From NCBI GenBank assembly GCA_020061125.1, contig JAGUYV010000495.1, positions 1 through 30,070 of the forward strand: a DNA stretch of 30,070 bases, given 5' to 3'. A model generated the notes under the pieces. The model was given only the letters and a program-made list of their open reading frames with translations. It did not search any database and was not told the origin of the DNA. The translations under genes and the position numbers were made by a program. The stretch's first letter is position 1; each line of letters starts with the position of its first letter. Positions 1-9,103 of this stretch are shown one piece after another. The stretch is from a bacterium (GTDB lineage: Bacteria > UBP15 > UBA6099 > DSWB01).

Positions 1-2
1 CG

Positions 3-1727
3 GCCGCGGGCGCGTTCGGCGACGCCCTGGCCCTGGTGAGCTGGTCGCCCACAGGCTCTGCCGACGAAACCGGTCCGGCCGGCGGCTACGCCAACGAGGG
101 CAACGACAACCCCAACATCATCATGCTCTACGGCGCCAAGACCGCCGCGGGCCTGTACGCGCACGGCGTCAGCGACATCGCGAAAATCACCGACTTCACC
201 GGCAACACTATCCAGCCCCTCAAGCCCAAGTGGTCGGCGGACTGCAGCAAACTCGCGTTCCTGGCCTGGGACCGCACCCTGGGCGACACGCCCAGCCGCA
301 CCAGCGTCTATGTTATCAACCTCACGGACAGCCGCCCGGGCTGGGCCACCGCATCCCTGCCAATCGACAGCCTCACCGCCACGGGCGTGTACGCCGTCTA
401 CGACTACAACTCGCGCAACCTGCCCGCGTACTTCCCCAACTGGAGCGCGGACGGCAAGCTCGTGAGCTTCTCCCTGGACACCACCAACTCCCTGGACCTG
501 CTCCAGAGCGGCGCGGACAACGACACTTTCGTGAGCCTGATTTACAGCGGCGTGGACTTCGACACCTATCTGGAATATATCGAGGACCAGCCCAACGCCC
601 TGGGCGGCATCATCGGCCCGCAGATTGTGGGCGCGGCCACCAGCACCGCCGGCATGCGCAACGAATTCGGCCTGGCCCAGTGCCCGGGCAGTTTCACGGG
701 CAGTTCCTGCAATGAAAACCCGCCGGGCAGCGGCAACTACTCGTTCACCCTGGTGTCCCAGACCTCGGGATCGAGCGGCGCGCTGCGCGAGCTGACGCTC
801 GACAATGTCTCGACCGTGACTGCCAACGGCGGCCTGCTGTTCCTTGACGGCATGGTCACGGCCGTGTTCCCGCCCGGAGTGGTGAGCAGCGACACCGTTT
901 TCTGGAACGAATGGCCCACGGCGTACTGCCTTGGCGCAGGACCGGCGTCGCAGACCACAGGCGGCGGCGCGGGCAACTGCCCCATCGAACCCACCGGTGA
1001 ATTCATCGTCAACGCCGGCGAAGCCCGCGAGTTCTTCCCCGACGGAACCAGCTTCGAAAGCCATGTGCGCCTCATCTTCCGCTACTGCGACAACGACACC
1101 GACGGATTCGTGGACGCGGGCACCGAAGGCACACAGATCTCGGGTTTCACCTACAACACCGGAGCCGGGCAGTGCGAAATCGGCGGCGCGCCCACCAGCG
1201 GAGGAACCATAGACGCCGACAGCCTGGCCGTGTACAACTGGGACGATACCGCCGCGCAATGGGTCAAGCTCGAAGGAACCGTGGACAAGGCCAACAAGAC
1301 CATCACCGTGTACAGCACGCACTTCTCGCGCTACGACACCTTCGGATTCCGCGCCGGGGGCCAGCCCGCGGTCATCACCCCGCTGCAGCTATCCAACCCG
1401 CACACATACCCGAACCCGTGGCGCACCACGGACGGCGTTCCCGTGAAATTCGCCGCGGATGCGGCCAGCGGCGACGGCGCCATTATCGTGGACATCCGCA
1501 TCTACGACATCCGCGGCTCGCTGGTGGCCACAGTCGCCGGCGTGGTCAACAAAGCCGGTGCGGCCTACCCCGTGGAGAACAACGGCGTCACCCTGGCCGA
1601 ATGGAACGCCACCAACCAGGCCGGACGCGCCGTGGCCTCGGGCGTTTATCTGTACTACCTCCACGCCAGAGATGCGACCAACGGCACCGTCGCCACCTTC
1701 ACCGGCAAGCTGTCCATCGTACATTGA
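3..1727 (+). CDS. Secreted/surface protein with TolB-like repeats and FlgD-Ig-like C-terminal domain (5' partial)
   Basis: The reading frame is open to the left edge, so the N-terminus lies outside the window; the GTG at 36 is internal. About 574 residues are visible. The first part carries two repeats of the 'P.WSADG.L.F' type (near nt 217-260 and 430-475), as in TolB/WD40-like propeller proteins. The middle ends in a ZU5-like stretch (nt ~1200-1360: 'LAVYNWDD...QWVKLEG' then 'THFSRYDTFGF'). The last ~110 residues (nt ~1393-1724) have 'YPNPW', 'IYDIRG', 'W.A.N.AGR.VASGVYLYYL' and a terminal 'GKLSIVH', the pattern of FlgD-Ig/sorting-type C-terminal modules seen on secreted proteins of several uncultivated phyla. 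Function of the whole is unknown; an extracellular or cell-surface role is inferred from the domains. The FlgD-like fold is fairly sure, the propeller assignment moderate. Confidence 0.8.
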   Translation, partial: AAGAFGDALALVSWSPTGSADETGPAGGYANEGNDNPNIIMLYGAKTAAGLYAHGVSDIAKITDFTGNTIQPLKPKWSADCSKLAFLAWDRTLGDTPSRTSVYVINLTDSRPGWATASLPIDSLTATGVYAVYDYNSRNLPAYFPNWSADGKLVSFSLDTTNSLDLLQSGADNDTFVSLIYSGVDFDTYLEYIEDQPNALGGIIGPQIVGAATSTAGMRNEFGLAQCPGSFTGSSCNENPPGSGNYSFTLVSQTSGSSGALRELTLDNVSTVTANGGLLFLDGMVTAVFPPGVVSSDTVFWNEWPTAYCLGAGPASQTTGGGAGNCPIEPTGEFIVNAGEAREFFPDGTSFESHVRLIFRYCDNDTDGFVDAGTEGTQISGFTYNTGAGQCEIGGAPTSGGTIDADSLAVYNWDDTAAQWVKLEGTVDKANKTITVYSTHFSRYDTFGFRAGGQPAVITPLQLSNPHTYPNPWRTTDGVPVKFAADAASGDGAIIVDIRIYDIRGSLVATVAGVVNKAGAAYPVENNGVTLAEWNATNQAGRAVASGVYLYYLHARDATNGTVATFTGKLSIVH

Positions 1728-1784
1728 TGCGAATAGTGCCGCAGTCACGATTCCTGGCGCACACAAAACGCTCTCATTCAATTG

Positions 1785-1813
1785 TTGCACCGCTATTCCC
1801 CTTCCGCTAACAT
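1785..1813 (+). promoter_or_regulatory. Weak sigma-70-like promoter for the FGGY kinase
   Basis: TTGCAC (1785-1790), 17-bp spacer, TAACAT (1808-1813). The -35 matches only the TTG, the -10 matches 4 of 6. A start about 7 bases downstream of the -10 falls on or next to ATG 1821, which would make the mRNA leaderless. Confidence 0.3.
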
Positions 1814-1820
1814 GATAGAC

Positions 1821-3242
1821 ATGACACTTGTTCTTGGCATTGACATCGGCACGCAGAGCGTGAAAACGGGATTGCTGGATGTTGACAGCGGTGAGCTACG
1901 GCACATGGCCGTGCGCCCATACAGCGGCGGAGCATTGCAGCCCCCGGGCGAGTTGTGGAACGCCGCGCTCGAAGCCATGGCCGAAACCATGCACAAAAAC
2001 GAAGCCGGCAGCGGCGCCATCGCCGCGGCAGGCATCTGCGGCCAGATGCATGGAACCGTGCTCATCGGCGCGGGCGGCGAGGCGATGGGCGATGTCATCA
2101 ACTGGCAGGACGAGCGCTGCAACAGGCACGCCCCCGAGTTTCAGGGACTCTGCGCCATCGAGCGCATGGAGCAACTCATTCCGGCGGATATTGCGGAGGA
2201 TCTTGGCGTGGACCGCATGGCCAGCGGTTTCCAGGCCGCCACCCTGTTCCACATCATGCACACGAACCCGGATCTATTCCGGACCGTGCATCATGCGCTG
2301 ACCCCCACCGACTACATCCGGCGGCAGTTGCTGGGCGGCGGAGATTTCGTCACGGATCCCACAAACGCATTCGGCACGGGCGTGTTCGATGTGCGCAGGA
2401 ATTGCTGGAGCGAAGAGGCGATGAACGCGCTGGGACTGCCGCCGGCATTGTTTCCCGAGGTTCGGCCCACGGATTCGACCGCTGGCGAGGTGTGCGCTTT
2501 CGTGGCGCGGCGTACGGGACTGATGCAGGGCACGCCCGTGTGCGTGGGCGGCGGAGACAACCAGATGGCCATGATCGGTTGCGGCGCATCACAGCCCGGC
2601 GGGCCGGCATGCATCAGCATCGGAACGAGCAGCCAGATCTGCGCGCTCACCCCCTCTTACGCCAGGACTGAAGGCATTGACACGCGCAGTTTCCCCGGCG
2701 GCTGTTACGCCCTTGTCTACGCGGGCCTGGCTGGCGGAAAATGCTACACCTGGCTGCGAAACATGCTTCTGGCAGATCTGGCCGCGGTGCGCGCCACCAC
2801 CATGCAAGCCTCGGAACTGTTCAAGCACCTCGATTCCCTGGCGGCCATCGCGCCGTCCGGCTGCGACGGCCTGCGCTTCGAACCAACGCTGCGCGGCACA
2901 AGACGCAACCCCGCTCTGCGCGGCGCGTTCACAGGAATCAGCGAAAAAAATTTCTTCATCGGCTTCAGAGCGCGCGCAGTCATGGAGGGCGTAGCCCGCG
3001 AATTGCGTAAGGCGTTCGACGCCATGGATATCGCCACAGTTTCCGGCCTGGCGGGCGCGGGCAACGGCCTTGTGCGCAGCCAGTTGTGGCGTGAGATTAC
3101 GGCCCGCTGCTTCGGCGCTCCCGTGCGGGTCACGGACTTCGAGAATGCTGTGTTCGGGGCAGCCGCCGTGGCCGCGCAGGCCGTGGGCCTGCGCAAGTTC
3201 AAGGACATCCCGGTGCAATTCGCTTTCGAGGCCAATCCTTAA
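1821..3242 (+). CDS. FGGY-family carbohydrate kinase, sedoheptulokinase/xylulokinase-like
   Basis: A 473-residue ATP-dependent sugar kinase of normal FGGY length. The N-terminal phosphate-binding motif 'VLGIDIGTQSVK' starts at residue 4. Further landmarks are 'CGQMHGTVL', 'INWQDERC', 'GGGDNQMAMIG' (containing the expected catalytic Asp) and 'ISIGTSSQI'. The 'WQDERC' and 'GDNQ' forms resemble sedoheptulokinase more than classical xylulokinase ('WND.R'), so sedoheptulose or another ketose is a plausible substrate, but specificity cannot be read from sequence. ATG 1821 was chosen because the family begins right there; ATG 1812 and TTG 1782 are in-frame alternatives and none has a clear Shine-Dalgarno. 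The upstream neighbour is an unrelated secreted protein 93 bases away and the downstream gene is a sensor kinase, so it probably stands alone. Confidence 0.9.
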   Translation: MTLVLGIDIGTQSVKTGLLDVDSGELRHMAVRPYSGGALQPPGELWNAALEAMAETMHKNEAGSGAIAAAGICGQMHGTVLIGAGGEAMGDVINWQDERCNRHAPEFQGLCAIERMEQLIPADIAEDLGVDRMASGFQAATLFHIMHTNPDLFRTVHHALTPTDYIRRQLLGGGDFVTDPTNAFGTGVFDVRRNCWSEEAMNALGLPPALFPEVRPTDSTAGEVCAFVARRTGLMQGTPVCVGGGDNQMAMIGCGASQPGGPACISIGTSSQICALTPSYARTEGIDTRSFPGGCYALVYAGLAGGKCYTWLRNMLLADLAAVRATTMQASELFKHLDSLAAIAPSGCDGLRFEPTLRGTRRNPALRGAFTGISEKNFFIGFRARAVMEGVARELRKAFDAMDIATVSGLAGAGNGLVRSQLWREITARCFGAPVRVTDFENAVFGAAAVAAQAVGLRKFKDIPVQFAFEANP

Positions 3243-3284
3243 AAGACTCCTTCGCGCTCTCTTTCATCTCTATCAATAGTTCCG

Positions 3285-3314
3285 TCGAAAACTGAATCGC
3301 ATTGCTGTTATAAT
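3285..3314 (+). promoter_or_regulatory. Sigma-70-type promoter for the NarL-type two-component pair
   Basis: A perfect TATAAT (3309-3314) is preceded at 18 bp by TCGAAA (3285-3290, 4 of 6). Only 9 bases separate the -10 from ATG 3324, so the predicted start (about 3321) leaves almost no leader and no room for a Shine-Dalgarno. Confidence 0.5.
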
Positions 3315-3323
3315 GAGATTACA

Positions 3324-5729
3324 ATGCAGCAGACACATGAAAACCAACGGAACCGCCGCACCAGGGAACTCGAAATACTGGCCGCTTACGGGCCGGGGCT
3401 GTTCGCATGCGGCTCGATTTCCGAGATCTGCAACACCGCGGGGCAGATCATTCACGGACAGCTTGGTTATACTTGCACGATCTTCGAACACGCCGATTTG
3501 CAATGGAACATGCGCTATGTGTCCATGCTCTCTCCGGAAAGAGACGCGGCAAGAAACCTCACGGGGCTGGATCCCGACGACTTTGCCATCCCCTCCGGTT
3601 TCGAATTTTTCGACCGCCTGCTGCATGGAGCCGAAGCGTACTTTCTCGAAGACAACCGCGACTTTCTCAAGCACGGGTTTCAGGCCGTTTATGACATGCG
3701 GCCGGAAATCAGACACTTCCTCGACCAGGGCATTGATCGCATCGTGACGCTGGTTTCGAGCGCCATACTTCCCATAAAAAACCACGCGGTCATCGTGTGC
3801 CCAATCATTTCCGGCCATAATATTTTCGGCAACGCCACGGTTTTTGGTGAGCATTTGAGCATCGAAGATGTTCCCATGATGAAGCATTTCGCCGCACTCG
3901 TGGGCACGGCCATCAATCTAAAAACCAAAGAACTTGCGCTCAACGACAGCGAGGCCATGGCCCGCGCGTTGATCAACGCGCCCATGGACGCCGCATACCT
4001 CATGGACATCAACGGATATCTGCTGGAATGCAACCGGAACGGCGCGCAGCGGTTCGGCCTGGAACCCGAACAGATGACCGGAAAATTTCTTCTGGACTTT
4101 TTCCCGCCCGAAGTGGCCGCTTTCAGGCGCAAAGCCGTAATGCGCGTGATTGAATCCGGCGCCCCGCTGCGCATGGAGGACGAGCGCAACGGCGTGTGGA
4201 ACGACACCGTAATCTATCCCATCACCGATTCCGCTGGCGCAGTGACAAAAGTCGCCATTCTCGGACGCGATATTACGCTGCGCAAACAGACCGAAAGCCA
4301 GTTGCGCAGAAGCGAAGAGAATTTCAGAAGCCTGTCCGAGGAAATCACGGATGGCGTGGCCGTGCACATAGACGGCAAGTGCTACTGGTGCAACAGGGCG
4401 TTTACCGAAATGTTCGGCGTATCTCGCGAAAAACTCATGGGGCAGGACATTTTCCGGCTCATTGCACCCGGGCAGCGCGAAGAAATCCGTAAACGGTCCC
4501 GGGACCGTCTCGATGGCAAGAAGGTCCCTTCCCAGTATCAGACGGCCGGATTGCGCTCCGATGGAAGTTTGATAGATGTTGATGTCATTGCAAAAAAAAT
4601 AACATTCGACGACAACTTGGCCACGCTGCTCGTTGTGCGTGACATCACCGAAACCAGGCGCGCCGACGAAGCGCTCAAGAAATGCGAGCGCCGCTATCGC
4701 AGCGTGATTGAAGATGTGGACGCCCTGATCTGCCGCTTTAAGCCGGACGGCGCGCTCACATTCGTGAACGAGGAGTATTGCGCTTACTTCAAGGCCACTC
4801 GCGAAGAACTTGTAGGGAAACAATTTTTCGAATTTATACCCAAGGAAGAGCGCGAGGAAGTGCGAGAAAGATACACATCGCTGACAAGAGACAATCCCAC
4901 GGTAACATACGAGCACCGCGTCATCATGCCCAATGGCCGCGTACGCTGGCAGCGCTGGACGGACCGCGCGATTTTCGACGATCAGGGAACCCTTGCGGAA
5001 TACCAGTCCATCGGCTTCGACACGACCGAGGAGCGCATGGCCGAGGAACGCATCACGGCGCTGTCCCGCATGCTCATTACCTCGCAGGAGCAGGAGCGCG
5101 CGCGCCTGTCGCGCGAGCTGCACGACGAGATGGGCCAGCAACTGTCCGCAATTCAACTCGTTCTGGAAAGCATGCTCTCGCGCCCGCAGCCGGACCGCGA
5201 CTTCATTGACATGATCGCGCTTCGCATCGAGGACCTCACCATCGAGTTGCGCCGCATCTGCAAGGGTCTGCGGCCGGTGATTCTCGACACCTTCGGATTC
5301 CACATGTCACTGGAGAATCTCATTCATGAGTTCCGTGACAATTTTGATCTGGACATCAAATACATGCCGCTGTCCCGCGACAAATACCCCCTGCCGCCCG
5401 TGGCTGCAATCAGCACTTACCGCATCGCGCAGGAAGCGCTGACCAACGCGCTGCGCCACGCCGGGGGCGCCAGAATCACAGTGCGCCTGCGCGCGGACAG
5501 GGACCAGGCGCAACTGGAAATCGAGGATGAGGGGCCGGGGTTCGAAATTTCCGCCATCGGCGCATCCTGCCTCGGTCTGGTTGGCATGCGTGAGCGCGCG
5601 GCCTTGTGCGGCGCGGATCTGATTATTGACACCGCTCCGGGATGCGGCACACGCATCGCGCTCACCGTTCCTCTCGATGAATCCCTGCACAAGGAGAATT
5701 CTCTTGATACGCATCCTCATCGCCGATGA
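3324..5729 (+). CDS. GAF-like/multi-PAS sensor histidine kinase of the NarX/UhpB (HisKA_3) type
   Basis: An 801-residue soluble kinase with no membrane segment. An N-terminal GAF-like region (about 15-205) is followed by three PAS domains (about 210-325, 335-445, 450-575), each closed by a typical 'D(I/T)T...' linker. The dimerisation domain carries 'RLSRELHDEMGQQLSA' with phospho-acceptor His600, the HisKA_3 signature of kinases that pair with LuxR/NarL-type regulators. The HATPase domain (about 685-785) shows 'RIAQEALTNALRHA' and 'IEDEGPGFE'. Signal input is presumably cytoplasmic (small molecule, redox or light; not identifiable). ATG 3324 follows a -10 box by 9 bases and has no Shine-Dalgarno. 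The 3' end overlaps the start of the cognate regulator by 26 bases, so the two are translationally coupled. Confidence 0.93.
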   Translation: MQQTHENQRNRRTRELEILAAYGPGLFACGSISEICNTAGQIIHGQLGYTCTIFEHADLQWNMRYVSMLSPERDAARNLTGLDPDDFAIPSGFEFFDRLLHGAEAYFLEDNRDFLKHGFQAVYDMRPEIRHFLDQGIDRIVTLVSSAILPIKNHAVIVCPIISGHNIFGNATVFGEHLSIEDVPMMKHFAALVGTAINLKTKELALNDSEAMARALINAPMDAAYLMDINGYLLECNRNGAQRFGLEPEQMTGKFLLDFFPPEVAAFRRKAVMRVIESGAPLRMEDERNGVWNDTVIYPITDSAGAVTKVAILGRDITLRKQTESQLRRSEENFRSLSEEITDGVAVHIDGKCYWCNRAFTEMFGVSREKLMGQDIFRLIAPGQREEIRKRSRDRLDGKKVPSQYQTAGLRSDGSLIDVDVIAKKITFDDNLATLLVVRDITETRRADEALKKCERRYRSVIEDVDALICRFKPDGALTFVNEEYCAYFKATREELVGKQFFEFIPKEEREEVRERYTSLTRDNPTVTYEHRVIMPNGRVRWQRWTDRAIFDDQGTLAEYQSIGFDTTEERMAEERITALSRMLITSQEQERARLSRELHDEMGQQLSAIQLVLESMLSRPQPDRDFIDMIALRIEDLTIELRRICKGLRPVILDTFGFHMSLENLIHEFRDNFDLDIKYMPLSRDKYPLPPVAAISTYRIAQEALTNALRHAGGARITVRLRADRDQAQLEIEDEGPGFEISAIGASCLGLVGMRERAALCGADLIIDTAPGCGTRIALTVPLDESLHKENSLDTHPHRR
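5691..5706 (+). promoter_or_regulatory. Ribosome binding site deciding a TTG start
   Basis: AAGGAG (5691-5696) lies 7 bases before TTG 5704. No ATG or GTG in this frame sits at the receiver-domain start, so the site fixes the regulator's start codon as TTG inside the kinase gene. Confidence 0.7.
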
Positions 5730-6342
5730 CCATGATTTGTTCCGCGCGGGCCTGCGCATGCTCATTGCAACACAGGACGATATGAAAGTGGTGGGCGAAG
5801 CCGGCACCGGGCGCGAAACCATCGCTCTGTGCAAGCGCGTCATTCCCGATGTGCTGCTTCTGGATCTGGACATGCCCGACATTGACGGCATCGAAGTCAC
5901 CCAGCAGATCACTGCCGCGCTTCCGGACATGCGCGTGCTCGTGCTCACCATGTATGACAGTGAAGACTACGCCATGCAGCTCACGCGCTGCGGCGCCGCG
6001 GGCTACATCGTCAAGGGCACTTCGCCCAAGGATCTTCCCGAGGCCATCCGCATTGTGGCCGGAGGAGAGGAATACATCTCCCCGCACCTGGCCGAAAAAA
6101 TCCTCTTCGAAGAAAAACGCTTCCGAAAGGAAGACCCTCTCGACCTGCTTTCGGCCAGGGAAATCCAGGTGCTCGGCAAGCTGGCCCTTGGCCACTCCGT
6201 GCGCGACATCGCAGAGGAACTCGGATTGAGCGTGAAAACCGTGGAGACCTACAAGCGCCGCACCATGCACAAGCTCGATCTGCGCAACATCTCGGACATC
6301 ACCCGTTTCGCGATCAAGCACGATCTCATAAAAAATTTCTGA
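5704..6342 (+). CDS. NarL/FixJ-family response regulator
   Basis: A 212-residue regulator: receiver domain (1-120) with acidic pocket D8-D9, phosphorylation site D54 ('LLLDLDMPDIDG') and conserved Lys in 'YIVKG', then a LuxR-type helix-turn-helix (about 145-210; 'LSAREIQVLGKLALGHSVRDIAEELGLS' split around the canonical 'VKTVETYKRR'). It should accept phosphate from the HisKA_3 kinase immediately upstream and bind DNA as a dimer. The TTG start is chosen from the AAGGAG seven bases upstream and because the receiver begins at once ('IRILIADDHD'). The gene ends 9 bases from the convergent NtrC-type regulator with no terminator visible between them. Regulated genes are unknown. Confidence 0.93.
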   Translation: MIRILIADDHDLFRAGLRMLIATQDDMKVVGEAGTGRETIALCKRVIPDVLLLDLDMPDIDGIEVTQQITAALPDMRVLVLTMYDSEDYAMQLTRCGAAGYIVKGTSPKDLPEAIRIVAGGEEYISPHLAEKILFEEKRFRKEDPLDLLSAREIQVLGKLALGHSVRDIAEELGLSVKTVETYKRRTMHKLDLRNISDITRFAIKHDLIKNF

Positions 6343-6351
6343 CCGCGCGCC

Positions 6352-7731
6352 CTATTTCAACTCACGCGGATCAATGCCGCAGTCATTGAGTTTTTTAATG
6401 ACATACGAGCGGGCAAGATCGGCGCGCCTCGCGGCTTCGGACACATTGCCGCCGCATTCACGCAACAAGTTCTTGAAGTAGCGCGCGTCGAACTGTTCGA
6501 CCACGCCCGCCTTGAGTTCGCGGTAAGGCCCTTCCAGCGGGAAACCCGGTTCCGCGCCGGCTCCTCCCCGGAACCGTTCGGGCAGATCCTCAAGCATGAT
6601 GTATTCGCCGTCGCTCATGACCACGAGGCTCTCGATGCAGTGCTTGAGTTCGCGCACATTTCCCGGCCATTCGTAGGACAGGAGCCGCTTGCGCACTTCG
6701 CCGGACATCTCGAGCCGCTTGCCAAGCTGCGCATTGAAAAATTTCATGAAATAGTCAAGCAGCGGGCCGATGTCCCCCTGCCTCTCGCGCAGAGGCGGCA
6801 GAGGAATGTGTATCACACGCAACCGGTGGTAGAGATCTTCGCGGAACCGGCCCTGCGAGACTTCATCGGCAAGATCCCTGTTCGACGCGGCGATGATGCG
6901 CACATCCGCCGTGCGGAGCCGGGTTTCGCCCACACGGTAGAATTCGCCGCTGTCGAGTACGCGCAGCAGCCGGGTTTGTAACGCGGGCGTGGCGCTCGAT
7001 ATTTCGTCGAGAAACAGCGTTCCTCCATCCGCGGCCTCGAACACGCCTTCACGGTCCGTGACCGCGCCCGTAAACGCGCCTTTGACATGTCCGAATAATT
7101 CGCTCTCGATCAGCGGCTCGGGAATGGCCCCGGTGTTGATGGAAATGTAGGGTTTTTCTTTGCGCGGATTGTTTGTGTTGTGGTGAATGGCGGACGCCAC
7201 CACATCCTTGCCAGTCCCGGTTTCTCCGGTGATCAGGACCGGGACATTCTTGGGCGCCACCCGGTCAATTATGGACATGATCTTTTCGATTTCCGGACTC
7301 TGGGTCACGATATTGGCGAAGCTGGCGCGCGCGCGCGGACGCAGATCGCGCACCTCTTTGTCCATGCTTTCGTAACGCACGGTTTTATATATGCGGAACA
7401 TGAGATTATCGAGATTGAAGGGCTTGTGCACATAGTCGCTGGCGCCGGCTTCGAGGCTTTTCATGGCCAGATCCTGATCGCCGTACGCGGTGATGAAGAT
7501 CACCGGTATGGGGATGGATTCCGCGCGCAGGCGTTCGAGCACATCCAGCCCGCTCATGCCGCCCATGCGATAGTCAAGCACCATGAGGTCGAATTTCTTT
7601 TTCCGCAGGGTTTCCAGGGCCTGCTCCCCTGAAAGCGCGTATTCCGCGCCGTAACCTTCGGAGAGCAGCTTTTCCCGAATGGCCCAGCACAGGTCTTTTT
7701 CGTCGTCAACTATCAGCACATTGATTTTCAT
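6352..7731 (-). CDS. NtrC-family sigma-54-dependent response regulator
   Basis: A 459-residue activator with the standard three domains. The receiver has D9-D10 and phospho-Asp D53 ('[12 protein letters not shown]'). The AAA+ domain (about 140-370) has Walker A 'GETGTGKD', the sigma-54 contact loop 'GAFTGA', Walker B 'GGTLFLDEI' and 'WPGNVREL'. A C-terminal Fis-type helix-turn-helix follows ('[17 protein letters not shown]'). GAFTGA is intact, so it should activate sigma-54 RNA polymerase. The start is ATG 7731 with GGAG about 8 bases upstream. It follows the PAS kinase 7744-8937 by 12 bases in the same transcript. The only clear sigma-54 promoter in the window (11658) lies behind a different regulator, so this protein's targets are probably elsewhere. 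Confidence 0.94.
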   Translation of the reverse strand: MKINVLIVDDEKDLCWAIREKLLSEGYGAEYALSGEQALETLRKKKFDLMVLDYRMGGMSGLDVLERLRAESIPIPVIFITAYGDQDLAMKSLEAGASDYVHKPFNLDNLMFRIYKTVRYESMDKEVRDLRPRARASFANIVTQSPEIEKIMSIIDRVAPKNVPVLITGETGTGKDVVASAIHHNTNNPRKEKPYISINTGAIPEPLIESELFGHVKGAFTGAVTDREGVFEAADGGTLFLDEISSATPALQTRLLRVLDSGEFYRVGETRLRTADVRIIAASNRDLADEVSQGRFREDLYHRLRVIHIPLPPLRERQGDIGPLLDYFMKFFNAQLGKRLEMSGEVRKRLLSYEWPGNVRELKHCIESLVVMSDGEYIMLEDLPERFRGGAGAEPGFPLEGPYRELKAGVVEQFDARYFKNLLRECGGNVSEAARRADLARSYVIKKLNDCGIDPRELK

Positions 7732-7743
7732 GGCGTCTCCGCG

Positions 7744-8937
7744 TCATGGTTGAATTAAAGGCAGGCGCACGATCACATGCGCGCCGCCTTGAGTCGCATC
7801 GAGAAATTCGAGCGCCCCGTGGTGCTCTTCGATGATGCGCTGGCAAATGGCCAGGCCCATGCCCGTGCCCGCGGGCTTGGTGGTGAAAAACGGATCCAGG
7901 ATTCGCTTGCGAATGTCCGCGGAAATGCCAGGCCCCGTGTCCTCAAACGCCAACTCTACCTCCCCGGATTCGGGCTGGGGGCGGGCATCCACGCGCAGTT
8001 CGCCTCCCTCGGGCATGGCTTCCAGCGCATTGAAAAACAGGTTGGTGAAAAGCTGGATCAGTTTTCCCTCGTCGGCTTCCACGGCCACGGGGTCGTGCCG
8101 GGCGTAACAGCGATCGAGCGCCACGCCGCCTTTTTTTAACTTTGGAAAAAACATGTCCGAAACATCATCAAGCAGGCGTGTGAGATCCAGAGGGCGCATT
8201 TCCGGCGGACGGTCATGCGCCAGGTTCGACAGCGAACGCACAGTGGTGGCAATGCGTTTTGCCTGTGTGTTCATGACCTCAAATGAATAATTCAGTTTCT
8301 CATCCGCGATGTTTTTGATCGTCTTGTTGGATTTCACGAGGTCCAAGTGCGCCTGCATAACGGACAGCGGGTTCTTGATTTCATGGGAAATGCCCAGGCT
8401 CAACTGCGCGATAGCCGCGTATTTTTCGGAACGGGCCAGGGCTTCCTCCATGCGCTTGCGGCCGGCAATGTCCTTGATCAGCGACAGCACGCCCCGGTAT
8501 TCGCCCCGGAAGTAGAAGCTCGTGCTTGTGATGAGGATTGGGATTCTGGTTCTGTCGCCGGTCACGAGCAGGGATTCGTACATGCCCGGACGGCCGGGGA
8601 TCTTCTTCTCTTCGTCAAGTGAAAAAAAATCCGACCAGGGGCGATCGAGCACCTGATCCCGGCTCTCGTACCCGGCCATGCGCACGAAGCCCATGTTGGC
8701 GAAACTCACCCGGCCCTTCTGGTCCTCGATCATGATGCCGTCGTCCGTGCTCTCGATGATCTGTTCGAACATGGAGAGGGCTTCTTCGAGTCCCTGCCCG
8801 CCGGGCTGCGCGCCGCCGCGCATTTGGGCCAGTTCCTCTTCCAGGGCGCGGCGGCGCTCCGCCATGGCCGCCAGTTCCTGTTCCACTTCCTGGATGCGCG
8901 CACGCCTGCCGCTTGTTTCTGCGTTGCCTTGTTCCAT
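7744..8937 (-). CDS. Soluble PAS-domain sensor histidine kinase (NtrB-like)
   Basis: A 397-residue kinase without membrane segments. Order: charged coiled coil (about 10-45), PAS domain (about 50-165), HisKA with phospho-acceptor His185 in 'GISHEIKNPLSVM', and HATPase (about 285-395) with N box 'LFTNLFFNALEAM', 'EDTGPGI' and 'GTGMGLAICQ'. It should phosphorylate the NtrC-type regulator encoded 12 bases downstream. The ATG at 8937 has GGAG about 10 bases upstream on the minus strand. The PAS domain would sense a cytoplasmic signal. The gene is transcribed divergently from the membrane kinase at 9104, sharing a 166-bp intergenic region. Confidence 0.93.
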   Translation of the reverse strand: MEQGNAETSGRRARIQEVEQELAAMAERRRALEEELAQMRGGAQPGGQGLEEALSMFEQIIESTDDGIMIEDQKGRVSFANMGFVRMAGYESRDQVLDRPWSDFFSLDEEKKIPGRPGMYESLLVTGDRTRIPILITSTSFYFRGEYRGVLSLIKDIAGRKRMEEALARSEKYAAIAQLSLGISHEIKNPLSVMQAHLDLVKSNKTIKNIADEKLNYSFEVMNTQAKRIATTVRSLSNLAHDRPPEMRPLDLTRLLDDVSDMFFPKLKKGGVALDRCYARHDPVAVEADEGKLIQLFTNLFFNALEAMPEGGELRVDARPQPESGEVELAFEDTGPGISADIRKRILDPFFTTKPAGTGMGLAICQRIIEEHHGALEFLDATQGGAHVIVRLPLIQP

Positions 8938-8978
8938 GAAAAATTGCTCCGCCGCCGCCTGCGAACCGGGTCATCTAA

Positions 8979-8984
8979 ATTATA
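8979..8984 (-). promoter_or_regulatory. -10 box for the PAS kinase/NtrC pair
   Basis: A perfect TATAAT on the minus strand, 42 bases upstream of ATG 8937, in the divergent intergenic region. No good -35 is seen at 17-18 bp. The predicted start near 8972 gives a leader of about 35 bases containing the Shine-Dalgarno. Confidence 0.45.
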
Positions 8985-9091
8985 TTGCATTCCCGGGACA
9001 CGGAAAGCGCGCGCGTAAAAATGCCCGGACCGCGGATTGCGCCCGCACCGTTCATTTCGAGTCGGAATCTGGAATCTCTACCGCACTGGTA

Positions 9092-9097
9092 TACAAT
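9092..9097 (+). promoter_or_regulatory. -10 box for the membrane kinase/NtrC-type pair
   Basis: TACAAT (5 of 6) ends 6 bases before ATG 9104. The expected transcription start coincides with the ATG; no Shine-Dalgarno is present. The -35 region (CTGGAA at 9069) is poor. Confidence 0.4.
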
Positions 9098-9103
9098 GAA
9101 TGC

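Noticed and set aside
230-1810. Several long open frames on both strands within the first gene and throughout the window
   Set aside because: They overlap well-supported genes, are Arg/Pro/Ala-rich as expected for off-frame reading in high-GC DNA, and show no domain or ribosome site.
6343-6351. Terminator between the convergent regulators
   Set aside because: The gap is 9 bases and no hairpin with a T-run spans it.
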